A stretch of DNA of 64,000 bases from Mesorhizobium sp. B2-8-5 (GCF_006440675.2 NZ_CP083951.1:3319501-3383500); one strand, 5' to 3'. Shown: positions 1 to 8,777, numbered from the stretch's first letter. A program made the numbers and translations. The notes: generated by a model not told the origin, from the sequence alone.

Positions 1-2543
1 ATCTCGAGCTCATCCTCGGCAAGGCGAAGTTTGCGGGCAGCATCGATTCCAGCCAGCCGGATGGCGCCAGGCCGTCGGTGCTGATGCAGCTGACGGGCGG
101 CGAGATGGACCTGGACGGGCTCGCCGCCTTCGCCTCGATCTTCATCAGCGACAAGGGCGCCAACCGTTTTTCGGATCGCGATCTCGATTTCCAGATCAAG
201 GCGGGTCCAGTCAGCGCTGCCGGGCTCAGCGCCGACACCGTCGACACGGCGCTGCGGCTGCGCGAGGGCCTGCTCGAGATCGATCGGCTTTCGATCGGCG
301 GCCTGGCCGGCGCCTCGATCAGCGCTACGGGCCGGGTCAAGGATTTCCCGCAGAGCCCGACCGGCAAGCTCAACGCTTCCGTGGTGGCGGTGGACCTCAA
401 GCCGCTGATCGATGTCGCCGCACAGCACTATCCCGACAATGGCGTGCTCAAAGGCCTGGCCAGCCGCGCGGCGGCCTATCCCGAACTGTTCCAGGACGCG
501 CGCATCGATCTCTTGACCAGTGCCGCCGACAATGGCGACGGCACCACGGGCTTGGCGCTCTCAGCCCAGGGCAAGGCCGGCGGCTCGGCCTTCTCGGCGT
601 CGCTTTCCGGCAAGGGGACCGTGGACAAGCTCTCCGAGGCGCCGGTGTCGATCACCTTCAACGCCCGCAACGACAACGCCACCACGCTGCTTGCGCTTTA
701 CGGCCTGCCTGCGCTGCCGCTCGGCATGCTCGGCCACGCCAACACCGACGTCTCGGCGAAGGGCTCGGTTGCCGGCGGTCTCGCGACCAGCTTCAACCTG
801 ACGGCCGATGATTTCAGGGCAGGCTTCGACGGAACAGTCGCCTCGACGGCGCAAGGCCCGACCGCCAAGGGCAAGGTCAGTCTCGATGCCGCCGATATCG
901 AGCCGTGGCTGATGACGACGGGCGTAGGCCTGCCCGGCATGGGAACCGGGACGGCAACGTCGCTGGCGGCCGATGCCGATTTCGGCAATGGGCTCTTGGT
1001 GCTGAGCGGTCTTATCGGTTCGATCAACAAGGCGGCGGTTTCCGGCGACGTCAACATCGACGACGCCAAGGATGGGCTGCCGCATCTTGCCGGGGCGCTG
1101 GCGCTCGACGAGCTCGACCTCGATCCGCTGGCGGTCTCGCTGTTCGGCGACCAGTCTTTCGCCCCCGCCAAGGGCGGCTGGCCGACGACGCCGTTCAGCC
1201 AGAAGTCGACGCTGCCGTTCAACGCGGATCTCGATCTCAACACGTCGGCGCTCGCCGTCGGGCCCTTCGCCACGGCGCATGACGCTTCATTCTCCCTGAA
1301 GCTCGACCGCGAAGGCATCCACGTCTCCGACCTCAAGGCGAAGCTCTACGGCGGCGACCTGACCGGCCTGTTCGACCTGAAGAACACGGAGGGCACCGGC
1401 CTGTTCTCCGGCCAGATGAGGCTGGCCGGCAGCGATCTTTCCGCGGTTCTGCCCGGCGCCGGTATCGGCGGCAGCGGCGATCTTTCGACGGCGCTGTCGA
1501 CCAGCGGCAAATCCGTCGACGCCATGATTGCGGCCTTGTCCGGATCCGGCACAGCGGCGCTGAAGGGATTGAAAGTGGACGGCATCAATCCGGGCGGCTT
1601 TGCCGCCATGATCGCCAAGGCCGACGCGATCGGACGCGACATCGACACGGCCAAGACGGCGGAGTTCGCGCCCCAGATCGCCGGGGAGGGCAGCTTCGCC
1701 GCCGGCGATACCGATGTGGCCTTCACCGTCGCCAACGGCACGTTGCGGGCGCCGCCGATCAGCCTCGACAATCCCGGCGCGACCTTGTCCGCCGACGTGA
1801 CGGCCGATCTCAACACAAGCACCGTCACGGCAAAAGGGGCGCTGACCTACCACGCTGGCGACGAGGCGCTGGTCGGTTCCGAACCGGCCGTCAATTTCAG
1901 CCTGGCCGGTCCGCTCGGGGCGACCGCGCCCCAGTTCGACAGCGGCCCTCTGGCGCAGTTCCTGACGCAGCGCGCGCTGGAGAAGGAACAGCAACGGGTC
2001 GAGGCGATGCAGGCGGCGCTCTTGGAGAAGCAGCGGCTGCGGCGCGAGGTGCGCTATTACGCCTCGCTGCAGACGGAGCGCGACAACGCGGCCGAAGAGT
2101 TGCGCCGGCAAGAGGAAGAGGCGCGGCAGAAGGCCGAGGCGGAAGCCAGGGCGAAAGCCGAAGCGCAAGCGCAGGCACAGGCACAGGCTGAAGCGCAGGC
2201 AAAGGCTGAAGCTGAAGCAAAAGCCAGGGCCGACGAAGAGGCCAGGGTGAAGGCGGAAGCCGACGCCAAGGCGCAGGCCGAAGCGGACGCCAAGGCCAAG
2301 GCCGATGCACAGGCGAAGGCCGAGGCCGAGCAGCGGGCCGCGGACGAGGCGGCCAAGGCACAGGCCGATCGCAAGAAGGCCGAGCAGGCGAAGCTGGAAG
2401 CAGCACGCAAGGCGGCCGCGCAAACGCCGAAGGCCGAGGGGGCGCTGCCCGGCGTCAATGATGGTTCGACTTCAGCGCCGGCGAAGCCGAAGGCCAACCC
2501 GTTCACGATCGACAATCTGTTGAAGTCGCTCGACGGCGGTTGA
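1..2543 (+). CDS. AsmA-like protein, C-terminal part (5' truncated by window edge)
   Basis: The reading frame is open from base 3, so the true start lies upstream and only about the last 847 residues are seen. The body is a long run of beta-rich repeats (phrases such as GGDLTGLFDLKN and SGSGTAALKGLKVDGINPGGF) typical of the AsmA family, inner-membrane-anchored proteins linked to outer-membrane lipid and protein homeostasis. From about base 1975 the character changes to an Ala/Glu/Lys/Gln-rich region of about 150 residues dominated by AEA and KAEA units, a predicted charged helix or coiled coil. The protein ends in a short conserved-looking tail, FTIDNLLKSLDGG. Family assignment is good; specific role unknown. 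Confidence 0.8.
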   Translation, partial: LELILGKAKFAGSIDSSQPDGARPSVLMQLTGGEMDLDGLAAFASIFISDKGANRFSDRDLDFQIKAGPVSAAGLSADTVDTALRLREGLLEIDRLSIGGLAGASISATGRVKDFPQSPTGKLNASVVAVDLKPLIDVAAQHYPDNGVLKGLASRAAAYPELFQDARIDLLTSAADNGDGTTGLALSAQGKAGGSAFSASLSGKGTVDKLSEAPVSITFNARNDNATTLLALYGLPALPLGMLGHANTDVSAKGSVAGGLATSFNLTADDFRAGFDGTVASTAQGPTAKGKVSLDAADIEPWLMTTGVGLPGMGTGTATSLAADADFGNGLLVLSGLIGSINKAAVSGDVNIDDAKDGLPHLAGALALDELDLDPLAVSLFGDQSFAPAKGGWPTTPFSQKSTLPFNADLDLNTSALAVGPFATAHDASFSLKLDREGIHVSDLKAKLYGGDLTGLFDLKNTEGTGLFSGQMRLAGSDLSAVLPGAGIGGSGDLSTALSTSGKSVDAMIAALSGSGTAALKGLKVDGINPGGFAAMIAKADAIGRDIDTAKTAEFAPQIAGEGSFAAGDTDVAFTVANGTLRAPPISLDNPGATLSADVTADLNTSTVTAKGALTYHAGDEALVGSEPAVNFSLAGPLGATAPQFDSGPLAQFLTQRALEKEQQRVEAMQAALLEKQRLRREVRYYASLQTERDNAAEELRRQEEEARQKAEAEARAKAEAQAQAQAQAEAQAKAEAEAKARADEEARVKAEADAKAQAEADAKAKADAQAKAEAEQRAADEAAKAQADRKKAEQAKLEAARKAAAQTPKAEGALPGVNDGSTSAPAKPKANPFTIDNLLKSLDGG

Positions 2544-2563
2544 GCTTCGCGTCACATAGCGAA

Positions 2564-3004
2564 TTAGCCTCCGCGCCTAGGCTGTTCCTGGCGCGAGAGC
2601 AGGCGCCGCAGCATCGGTTCGATGCGCGAAAGCTCGTCGAGATGCGCGGCCGACAAGTCGGCCAGGCGATCGTCGGCCAAAGGGGTAAGCTGCAGCAAGA
2701 CGCGGCGGTGATCGCTCTTGTCCTGATCGCGTATCACCAGGCCTGCCTCCGCAAGGCGGTTCACCAGTTCCACCGCGCTGTGGTGGCGGATGCGCAGCCG
2801 CTCGGCAAGCTCGCCCACCGTCACCGGTCCGCCGCCGGGAAATCCCTTGATCGCCAGCAGCGCCTGGTGCTGGCGCGGCGTGAGGCCCGCCTCGTTCGCC
2901 TGGACCTGGCTGAATTCGAGAAAGCGGCGGATCAGATAACGGAACTGCGACAGCCGCTGGTAGTCGGCCTGGCTGATGGCGGGGCGTGGTTTCGGCGGCG
3001 TCAT
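2564..3004 (-). CDS. MarR-family transcriptional regulator
   Basis: The 146-residue product has the winged-helix layout of MarR repressors: a dimerisation helix (YLIRRFLEFSQ), then LTPRQHQALLAI, the recognition region VTVGELAERLRIRHHSAVELVNRLAEAGL, and the wing DKSDHRRVLLQLT with the usual D-R-R. I chose the ATG at 3004 (MTPPKPRP), because the longer frame to 3190 would run across the operator and into the divergent gene. It is transcribed away from the ClC gene. A perfect palindrome at 3104-3120 in the shared intergenic space is the likely binding site, suggesting control of itself and the channel. The ligand is unknown. Confidence 0.85.
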   Translation of the reverse strand: MTPPKPRPAISQADYQRLSQFRYLIRRFLEFSQVQANEAGLTPRQHQALLAIKGFPGGGPVTVGELAERLRIRHHSAVELVNRLAEAGLVIRDQDKSDHRRVLLQLTPLADDRLADLSAAHLDELSRIEPMLRRLLSRQEQPRRGG

Positions 3005-3103
3005 TTCCCGACTTATGGTCTTTTCCCGCAAAAGCTCAACTGGCCGTCGCGATCCCTGTCCAAAATGACGCGGTGCAGCGATTGAAAACAGCCTTGCAGA
3101 TTT

Positions 3104-3120
3104 ATATCGTATTACGATAT
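3104..3120. promoter_or_regulatory. Probable MarR operator (perfect palindrome)
   Basis: ATATCGTA-T-TACGATAT is a perfect 8-bp inverted repeat around a single central base. It lies between the divergent MarR gene (start 3004) and ClC gene (start 3176). Size and symmetry fit MarR-family operators. Binding by the neighbouring regulator is inferred. Confidence 0.65.
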
Positions 3121-3175
3121 GAGGCCGCCTGAAACCGGACGGCCTTCGCGCCGCCAGAAAGTTCAGGCTCCCAGA

Positions 3176-4978
3176 ATGAAACCTGCTCACGCCGGCAACG
3201 GCAATCTCCGCGACTTCACGACCGATCCGCGTGTTCTGCTGATCGCGGCCATTGCCGTCGTGGTGGCGACCGCTGGGCTCTTCGCCGGCATCGCACTTCT
3301 GCAGCTCATCCGTCTTGCCACCAACATCGCCTATTTCGGCCAGTTCTCACTGGCCGAACTCAAGCTCGAGGACTCGCCGCTGGGCTATGCCGCCGTGATC
3401 GTCCCGGTGATCGGCGCGCTGATCATCGGCCTGATGGCGCGCTTCGGCAGCGAGAAGATCCGCGGCCACGGCATTCCCGAGGCCATCGAGGCGATCCTGC
3501 TCGGGCGCTCGCGGCTCGACGCCAAGGTCGCGGTGCTGAAACCGCTGTCTTCGGCGATCTCGATCGGGTCGGGCGGACCGTTCGGCGCCGAAGGCCCGAT
3601 CATCATGACCGGCGGCGCCATCGGCTCGCTGATCGCGCAGATGCTGCCGGTCAGCGACAATGAGCGCAAGACGCTGCTGGTGGCGGGTGCGGCGGCCGGC
3701 ATGACGACCGTTTTCGGCACGCCGATCGCCGCCATCATGCTCGCCGTCGAATTGCTCCTGTTCGAATGGACGCCGCGCAGCTTCATCCCTGTCGCCGTCG
3801 CCGCGATCGTCGCGGAAGTCGAGCGCAGCTTGCTGCACATGCCGGGTCCGATCTTTCCGTTCTCGGGCAGCATGGAGGCATCGATTGCAGGATTGGGCGG
3901 CTGGGTGCTGGTGGGCATTGCCGCCGGGCTGCTTTCGGGCCTGCTGACGCAACTGGTCTATGCCTGCGAGGACGCCTTCCTGAAGCTGCCGATACACTGG
4001 ATGTGGTGGCCGATGATCGGCGGCCTGGTGGTCGGCATCGGCGGCCTGATCGAACCGCACGCGCTTGGCGTCGGCTACGACAACATCGCCAATATGCTCG
4101 ACGGCCGCACCGTCGTCACCGCCGCGCTGCTGCTGCTGGTGGTGAAGGCCATCATCTGGTCGGTGGCGCTGGGGTCCGGGACCTCGGGCGGCGTGCTGGC
4201 GCCGCTGCTCATCATGGGCGGAGCGATGGGAGCGGTGCTCTCGGGCATCCTGCCCGAGGCAAGCCCCGGCTTCTGGCCGCTGCTGGCGATGGCCGCGACC
4301 ATGGGCGGCACGATGCGCGCGCCGTTGACCGCGACTTTCTTCGCCACCGAGCTCACCGGCAACACGCATGTCCTGGTGCCGCTGATCGCGGCCTGCGCCA
4401 CCGCTCACGCGGTCACCGTGCTGTTGATGAAGCGCTCGATCCTGACCGAAAAAGTGGCGCGACGCGGGCATCACCTCGTGCGCGAATACCGCGTCGACCC
4501 TTTCGCTTTGACAAGGGTCAAGGAAGTGATGACGACCAAGGTCGAGAGCGTGCCGGCGACGATGACGCTGCACGGCGCGGCAACGTTCCTGACCGCGCCG
4601 GACACGCGGCACCCGAGCTTCCCGGTGGTCAACGGGGAGGGGCATGTGCTCGGCGTCATCGATCCGCCCGCGATCCTGCGCTGGCGGCGCGCCGGCAAGC
4701 ATCGCAGCACGACGCTCGGCGAATTGCTCGCCGGCAGCAAGATCACGCTGGCTTATCCGGACGAATATCTGGAGGCGCTTTCCGACAAGCTCCTTAACGC
4801 CAATATCTCGCATCTGCCGGTCGTCTCACGCGACGATGAACGGCTTGTCGGCTATATCGGCTGGAAAGACATGATGCGGGTAAGGTCGAAAAAGCAGGCG
4901 GAGGAGCGCGACCGGTCGGCCCTGCTCAGCTTCGGCGCCAAGCGCAAGGCAGGGCAAAGCGTGGGCGATCCGGCTTAG
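3176..4978 (+). CDS. ClC-family chloride channel or transporter with CBS domains
   Basis: A roughly 600-residue ClC protein with about ten hydrophobic segments. It carries the selectivity-filter motifs GSGGPFGAEGP (gating-type Glu near residue 139), RGHGIPE and GSGTSGGVLAP. The C-terminal 140 residues form a cytoplasmic CBS pair (VKEVMTTKVESVPATMTL through VVSRDDERLVGYIGWKDMMR). By eye, the position matching the internal proton glutamate of E. coli ClC-ec1 (second Glu of IIEEM) is Leu here (AVELLLF). The SIxTEK segment, where the central Tyr usually lies, reads SILTEK. This could mean channel-like or altered coupling, but a proper alignment is needed. The ATG at 3176 was preferred to 3119, which lies inside the operator palindrome. 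Confidence 0.88.
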   Translation: MKPAHAGNGNLRDFTTDPRVLLIAAIAVVVATAGLFAGIALLQLIRLATNIAYFGQFSLAELKLEDSPLGYAAVIVPVIGALIIGLMARFGSEKIRGHGIPEAIEAILLGRSRLDAKVAVLKPLSSAISIGSGGPFGAEGPIIMTGGAIGSLIAQMLPVSDNERKTLLVAGAAAGMTTVFGTPIAAIMLAVELLLFEWTPRSFIPVAVAAIVAEVERSLLHMPGPIFPFSGSMEASIAGLGGWVLVGIAAGLLSGLLTQLVYACEDAFLKLPIHWMWWPMIGGLVVGIGGLIEPHALGVGYDNIANMLDGRTVVTAALLLLVVKAIIWSVALGSGTSGGVLAPLLIMGGAMGAVLSGILPEASPGFWPLLAMAATMGGTMRAPLTATFFATELTGNTHVLVPLIAACATAHAVTVLLMKRSILTEKVARRGHHLVREYRVDPFALTRVKEVMTTKVESVPATMTLHGAATFLTAPDTRHPSFPVVNGEGHVLGVIDPPAILRWRRAGKHRSTTLGELLAGSKITLAYPDEYLEALSDKLLNANISHLPVVSRDDERLVGYIGWKDMMRVRSKKQAEERDRSALLSFGAKRKAGQSVGDPA

Positions 4979-4981
4979 GCA

Positions 4982-5209
4982 TCACGGCGCCGCGCCGCCG
5001 CGCTTCGCCCAGGCCAGCACATAGAGCCTCAGCGCGGACGACAGGTTGGCGTCGCGGGTGCGCGTCTCGTCGATCTCCGCGACCAGGGCCGCGAGCGACA
5101 GCGAACGCTGCGCGGCGATGGCGATGAGATCGTCATAAAAAGGCTGTTCCAGGGAAAAGCTGGTGCGGTGACCGCGGATCGTTACCGAACGTTTTTCGAC
5201 CGCGGCCAT
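4982..5209 (-). CDS. Ribbon-helix-helix domain protein
   Basis: A 75-residue protein beginning KRSVTIRGHRTSFSLEQPFYDDLIAIA, which fits the ribbon-helix-helix family seen in many Rhizobiales proteins: a beta strand (SVTIRGHRTSFSL) followed by two helices. It is the last gene of a tight minus-strand operon after sspB and the DUF4169 gene, nine bases downstream of the latter. Such proteins are usually DNA-binding dimers. No target can be read from the sequence. The ClC gene ends convergently three bases away. Confidence 0.75.
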   Translation of the reverse strand: MAAVEKRSVTIRGHRTSFSLEQPFYDDLIAIAAQRSLSLAALVAEIDETRTRDANLSSALRLYVLAWAKRGGAAP

Positions 5210-5218
5210 TGCAGGGAC

Positions 5219-5416
5219 TCAGCGCTCGCCGGGGTCGTCGGGTTTTTCCCGGCGATGGCCGGCCACGAATTTCCCGGCCTTTTCCGATGCCAGCCGGTCA
5301 CGCTCGCGCTCCGTCTTCGAGCGGCCGTGCAGCGCCCGGTTCTCGCCGGCCTGGCGTTCTTTCTCGATGCGCGCTTTCTGCTTGCGGGCCTGGCGGAGAT
5401 TGACGACCTCGCCCAT
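5219..5416 (-). CDS. DUF4169 family protein
   Basis: A 65-residue, highly charged protein beginning MGEVVNLRQARKQKARIEKE and continuing with RALHGRSKTERERDR and GHRRE. This is the signature of DUF4169, a small alphaproteobacterial family of unknown function. It starts at the ATG at 5416, eight bases after the sspB stop, and is followed nine bases later by the ribbon-helix-helix gene, so the three are very likely co-transcribed. No membrane segment or catalytic motif is visible. Confidence 0.8.
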   Translation of the reverse strand: MGEVVNLRQARKQKARIEKERQAGENRALHGRSKTERERDRLASEKAGKFVAGHRREKPDDPGER

Positions 5417-5424
5417 GGCGCTGG

Positions 5425-5955
5425 CTACTTCTTGCGGAAGGCGTCGAGCGAAACGACGTCGGCGCCCTTGCCGCCGGTCTCGGCGACCGCCGGCTTCTTC
5501 TCGGCCTCGGCGGCCTTCTTTTTGGATTCCGGCTTCTTCTCGGGGACGACGGCGACCGGCTCGGGCGCCGGAGCGGCGGCCTCGTCTTCGGCGCTCTCCG
5601 TCTTGACGTCGAATTCGAGCTCGAAATTGACCGACGGATCGTAGAAGCCGCGCACGGCCGAGAAGGGGATTTCGAGCTTCTCCGGCACGTCGGAGAAGGA
5701 AAGTCCGACCTCGAAGCCGGCATCCGTCACCTTCAGGTCCCAATACTGGAACTGGATGACGATGGTCATCTGCTCCGGATAGCGCTCGCGCAGCCTGGAC
5801 GAGATGCGCACGCCCGGCGCGCCGGTCAGGAAGGTGATGAAGAAATGATGATTGCCCGGAAGGCCAGTGCGCGCGACTTCGGCCAGGACCTTGCGCATGA
5901 CGCCGCGCAGAGCCTCCTGGGCCAGAATGTCGTAGCGGATGTGGTCGTCGGCCAT
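5425..5955 (-). CDS. sspB: SspB-family ClpXP adaptor
   Basis: A 176-residue protein. Residues 1-115 carry the SspB fold signature: IRYDILAQEALRGVMRKVL, GNHHFFITFLTGAPGVRIS, and VIQFQYWDLKVTDAGFEVGL. This is the domain that grips ssrA-tagged substrates. A low-complexity Ala/Pro/Lys/Glu linker follows, then a conserved-looking end, VVSLDAFRKK, which by analogy with other SspBs is the likely ClpX docking tail. The ATG at 5955 is in frame and suits the family; longer frames upstream look non-coding. It leads a three-gene operon. The tmRNA gene encoding its expected tag lies about 3 kb away. Confidence 0.9.
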   Translation of the reverse strand: MADDHIRYDILAQEALRGVMRKVLAEVARTGLPGNHHFFITFLTGAPGVRISSRLRERYPEQMTIVIQFQYWDLKVTDAGFEVGLSFSDVPEKLEIPFSAVRGFYDPSVNFELEFDVKTESAEDEAAAPAPEPVAVVPEKKPESKKKAAEAEKKPAVAETGGKGADVVSLDAFRKK

Positions 5956-6071
5956 CTGATGGTCGGGTTCCGTTGAATCGTCCGCATAGCTGTAATCAAG
6001 CTTGAGCGCGGCGTAAACCGCATATAGGCGCAAAGCCGTGAGGCCAAGAGGGGCGTCGGCGATTTGATCGC

Positions 6072-6755
6072 TCAGGCGTGAACGAGCGCCGCCTGTTTGC
6101 CGGCCGGCAATTTCTTCCTGGCGAAGGCGCCGAGAAAGGTCCGCACACCGTTGGCGGCGGAGCGCAGCACCTCTTCCTCGGTTGGTAAGCCGCCCAGCAT
6201 GAAAGTGATCTGAAGCTCGGCGTTGACGAGGGCGAGGAACTGACGCGCCGCGACGTCGGGGTCGCCGATCGACAGGTGACCGGCGAAGGCAAGCCGGGCG
6301 AAGCGCGCGGCAAGCGCCGACCAAGTGCGGCCCGGGCCTTGTTCGCGCCATTCGGCAAACAATTCCGGATAGCGCTCGCCTTCGGCCTGGATCAGCTTGC
6401 GCAGGAAACGGCCGTCGCGGTTGCAGATGCAGTTGCGGTTCATGCGCACCGCAAAGGCGACCAGGTCGGCTTCCAGGTCCGTAGGCTGGTCGGGAAAGGT
6501 GGCGATGGTGGCGAAGATGCCGGCATTACAGCGCTCCGTCAGGTCGCGCACGACGGCGACGAAGAGCTTTTCCTTATCGCCGTGATGGTTGTAGACAGTC
6601 TGGCGTGAAACGCCGGCCTCGGCCGCGATCAGGTCGATATTGGCGCCGGCATAGCCTTCCCGACAAAAAACCGAAGCAGCAGCCTCCACCACCGACACCC
6701 GCTTGGCCTCGTGGCTGCGTGGCGGGAAAGTGTCAGGAGAAATGCCGTGTTTCAT
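6072..6755 (-). CDS. TetR/AcrR-family transcriptional regulator
   Basis: A 227-residue regulator. The N-terminal helix-turn-helix is clear: VVEAAASVFCREGYAGANIDLIAAEAGVSRQTVYNHHGDKEKLF. The remainder is an all-helical ligand domain with a C-terminal AcrR-type segment (FLALVNAELQITFMLGG). It is divergent from a Bcr/CflA-like exporter starting at 6965, with two inverted repeats between them at 6784-6815. This is the usual arrangement of a local repressor of a drug exporter. The inducer is unknown. Confidence 0.87.
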   Translation of the reverse strand: MKHGISPDTFPPRSHEAKRVSVVEAAASVFCREGYAGANIDLIAAEAGVSRQTVYNHHGDKEKLFVAVVRDLTERCNAGIFATIATFPDQPTDLEADLVAFAVRMNRNCICNRDGRFLRKLIQAEGERYPELFAEWREQGPGRTWSALAARFARLAFAGHLSIGDPDVAARQFLALVNAELQITFMLGGLPTEEEVLRSAANGVRTFLGAFARKKLPAGKQAALVHA

Positions 6756-6783
6756 GAAAATCTATATAGCGGTGATTGACGAA

Positions 6784-6815
6784 TTGGACAAGCCTGTCTA
6801 AATTTGTGGACACAA
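6784..6815. promoter_or_regulatory. Candidate TetR operators (two inverted repeats)
   Basis: Two adjacent dyads lie between the divergent TetR and MFS genes. TTGGACAAGCCTGTCTAA (6784-6801) has GACA/TGTC arms around AGCC. TTGTGGACACAA (6804-6815) is a perfect 5-bp repeat with a GA centre. Both contain a GACA word. Assignment to the neighbouring TetR is inferred from position. Confidence 0.5.
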
Positions 6816-6964
6816 TAACGGGAAGTCTGCGCTACCGAGACGAAACAAGTTCGCTTTAGTGACGGATGAATTCGCTCTCAGGTGTCGGATTTCCGCGGGA
6901 TGGAACGTCCTGGGTTCAGACGCCGATATTCGCGGCGGCAACCATATCCGAAAAGAGCCTTATC

Positions 6965-8170
6965 ATGAGTCCAAAATTCCTCCGCATCGCGGTCGTGCTC
7001 GGCTTGTTGTCCGCGATCGGCCCGTTTGCGATCGATATGTATCTCCCCGCGCTGCCTTCGATCGGCCAGGATCTGCATGCCGGCACAGCCGCCGTGCAGA
7101 TGAGCCTTCTGATCTTCTTCCTGTCAATGGGCTTCGGGCAGATCGTCGTCGGACCGATCTCCGACATGGTCGGCCGCAAGGCTCCGCTTTATGCCGGCCT
7201 TGCGCTGTTCATGGTCGGCGGCGTCGGCTCGGCGATGGCGCCGACCATCGAGTGGCTGATCGCCTTCCGCTTCCTTCAGGGTCTTGGCGCCAGCGCCGGC
7301 ATGGCGGTGCCGCGCGCCATCGTGCGCGACCTACACACCGGCAACGAGGCCGCCAAGCTGATGTCGCTTCTGATGCTGGTGTTCTCGGTGTCGCCGATCC
7401 TGGCGCCGCTGACCGGCAGCCAGATCATCGAGAGTTTCGGCTGGCGCGCCGTGTTCTGGACGGTGACGGGTGCCGCTGCTTTGGCCACCATCCTGCTTGC
7501 CACCTCGCTCAAGGAGACGCGGCCGGTCGAAGAGCGCGCCGGCTCGTCCTTCGGCACGGCGCTTGCCGGCTACCGCTACCTGATGGGCGACCGCAACTTC
7601 CTCGGCCTTGTGGCGATCGCGGGCTTCGGCATTGCGAGCTTCTTCGTCTATCTGTCGAGCTCGTCCTTCATCCTGATCGACCATTACGGCCTGTCGCCGT
7701 CGGTATACAGCGTGTTCTTCTCGATCAACGCGGTGGCCTTCATCGGCATGTCGCAACTGACCGGGATGTTGGCCGACCGTTTTGGTTTGAAGCGTGTCGT
7801 CTGGGTGGCGGTCACCGGCTATGCCACGGTCATGGTGGCGCTGTTCGCCATCATGGCCTCGGGTGTCGACCGGCTCGACGTGATGGCCGCGCTGCTCTTC
7901 GTCGGCTACGGCTTCCTTGGCCTTGTCATCCCGACAACCTCGGTGCTGGCGATGGAAGAGCATGGCGAGATCGCCGGCACGGCCTCGGCGCTGATGGGCA
8001 CGCTGCATTTCGCCATCGGCGCGCTGGCGATGGGCGTCGCCGGCATCTTCTTCGACGGCACGCCGTTGCCGATGGTGGCCGGCATCACGCTCTGCGCGGT
8101 GATTTCCTTCACGCTGGCCAAGCTGACGCTCGGCCGCGAGCGCGAAGCGGTCGAGGCGCCGGCGGAGTAA
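6965..8170 (+). CDS. Bcr/CflA-type multidrug efflux MFS transporter
   Basis: A 401-residue, 12-segment major facilitator protein. The N-terminus (GPFAIDMYLPALPSIGQDL) is the hallmark of the Bcr/CflA drug-proton antiporter group. The family motif A is present after segment 2 as GPISDMVGRKAPLYAG, followed by RFLQGLGASAGMAVPRAIVRDL. I chose the ATG at 6965 because upstream residues in the longer frame are not family-like. It would export drugs or small metabolites using the proton gradient. Control by the divergent TetR regulator is likely. A strong hairpin follows the stop. Confidence 0.88.
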   Translation: MSPKFLRIAVVLGLLSAIGPFAIDMYLPALPSIGQDLHAGTAAVQMSLLIFFLSMGFGQIVVGPISDMVGRKAPLYAGLALFMVGGVGSAMAPTIEWLIAFRFLQGLGASAGMAVPRAIVRDLHTGNEAAKLMSLLMLVFSVSPILAPLTGSQIIESFGWRAVFWTVTGAAALATILLATSLKETRPVEERAGSSFGTALAGYRYLMGDRNFLGLVAIAGFGIASFFVYLSSSSFILIDHYGLSPSVYSVFFSINAVAFIGMSQLTGMLADRFGLKRVVWVAVTGYATVMVALFAIMASGVDRLDVMAALLFVGYGFLGLVIPTTSVLAMEEHGEIAGTASALMGTLHFAIGALAMGVAGIFFDGTPLPMVAGITLCAVISFTLAKLTLGREREAVEAPAE

Positions 8171-8190
8171 GGCAATCACAGACAAGACAG

Positions 8191-8217
8191 AAAAGGTCGG
8201 GCTTGCCCGGCCTTTTT
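8191..8217. terminator. Bidirectional intrinsic terminator
   Basis: AAAGGTCGGG and its near complement CCCGGCCTTT form a stem of about ten pairs (one T-G) with a CTTG loop. An A-run precedes it and TTTTT ends it, so it can stop both the MFS gene (+) and the converging AAA ATPase gene (-). Confidence 0.8.
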
Positions 8218-8777
8218 CATGTCTGTTGCAAGCCGGCCTGATCGATGACGAAGCGCAACCGTTCCTCGACCGGAGCGAGAGGCAACGGCACCAGTTCGTA
8301 ACCGAACTCCACATAGACGCCGGTCACCGAGCGGAATGTGCGCCCGGCCTCGTCGAGCGTCTGCTTGCGCTCCTCGTCCTGGGTGAAGATCTCCGGCCAG
8401 GGTGGCGCGACGAAGACGCGGCGCGCGTAGCGGAATTTCCTCGCAGCGCTTGTGAGGTGGTCCGGTACCGGCAGGCCGCAGAGCTTGAGATAGCCGATCG
8501 AGTCGGGCGCGCCGCGATCGAAGAAGATCGGGCCCGGTGGTTCGGCATGCGCGGCGTGCCAGGAGCGCAGCTCCCACGACAGCATCAGCTCGGCAAAGAG
8601 CGCGCGATCCTGCCAGGGAAGGGCAGGGCCGCCGATGGCCATCTGGTCGCGGATGATGCCGCGCCCGGCCTCAGGCGCCGTCGCGAAGCCCTGGGCCCGC
8701 AGTGCTTCGATCAAGGTGGTCTTGCCGGAACCTGGTCCGCCGGTCAGCACGAAGAATCGATCGCAATCGTTTCGCAT
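8217..8777 (-). CDS. AAA family ATPase (P-loop NTPase, AAA_28-like)
   Basis: A 186-residue protein with a Walker A motif close to the N-terminus (FVLTGGPGSGKTTLIEAL) and later FFDRGAPDSIGYL, a DRG motif typical of small kinase-like AAA_28 ATPases. The C-terminal part contains TFRSVTGVYVEFGYELVPLPLAPVEERLRF. These proteins are predicted nucleotide-binding enzymes of uncertain substrate, and some resemble nucleoside or cofactor kinases. The ATG at 8777 places the P-loop at residues 8-17. It converges on the MFS gene and shares its terminator. Confidence 0.78.
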   Translation of the reverse strand: MRNDCDRFFVLTGGPGSGKTTLIEALRAQGFATAPEAGRGIIRDQMAIGGPALPWQDRALFAELMLSWELRSWHAAHAEPPGPIFFDRGAPDSIGYLKLCGLPVPDHLTSAARKFRYARRVFVAPPWPEIFTQDEERKQTLDEAGRTFRSVTGVYVEFGYELVPLPLAPVEERLRFVIDQAGLQQT

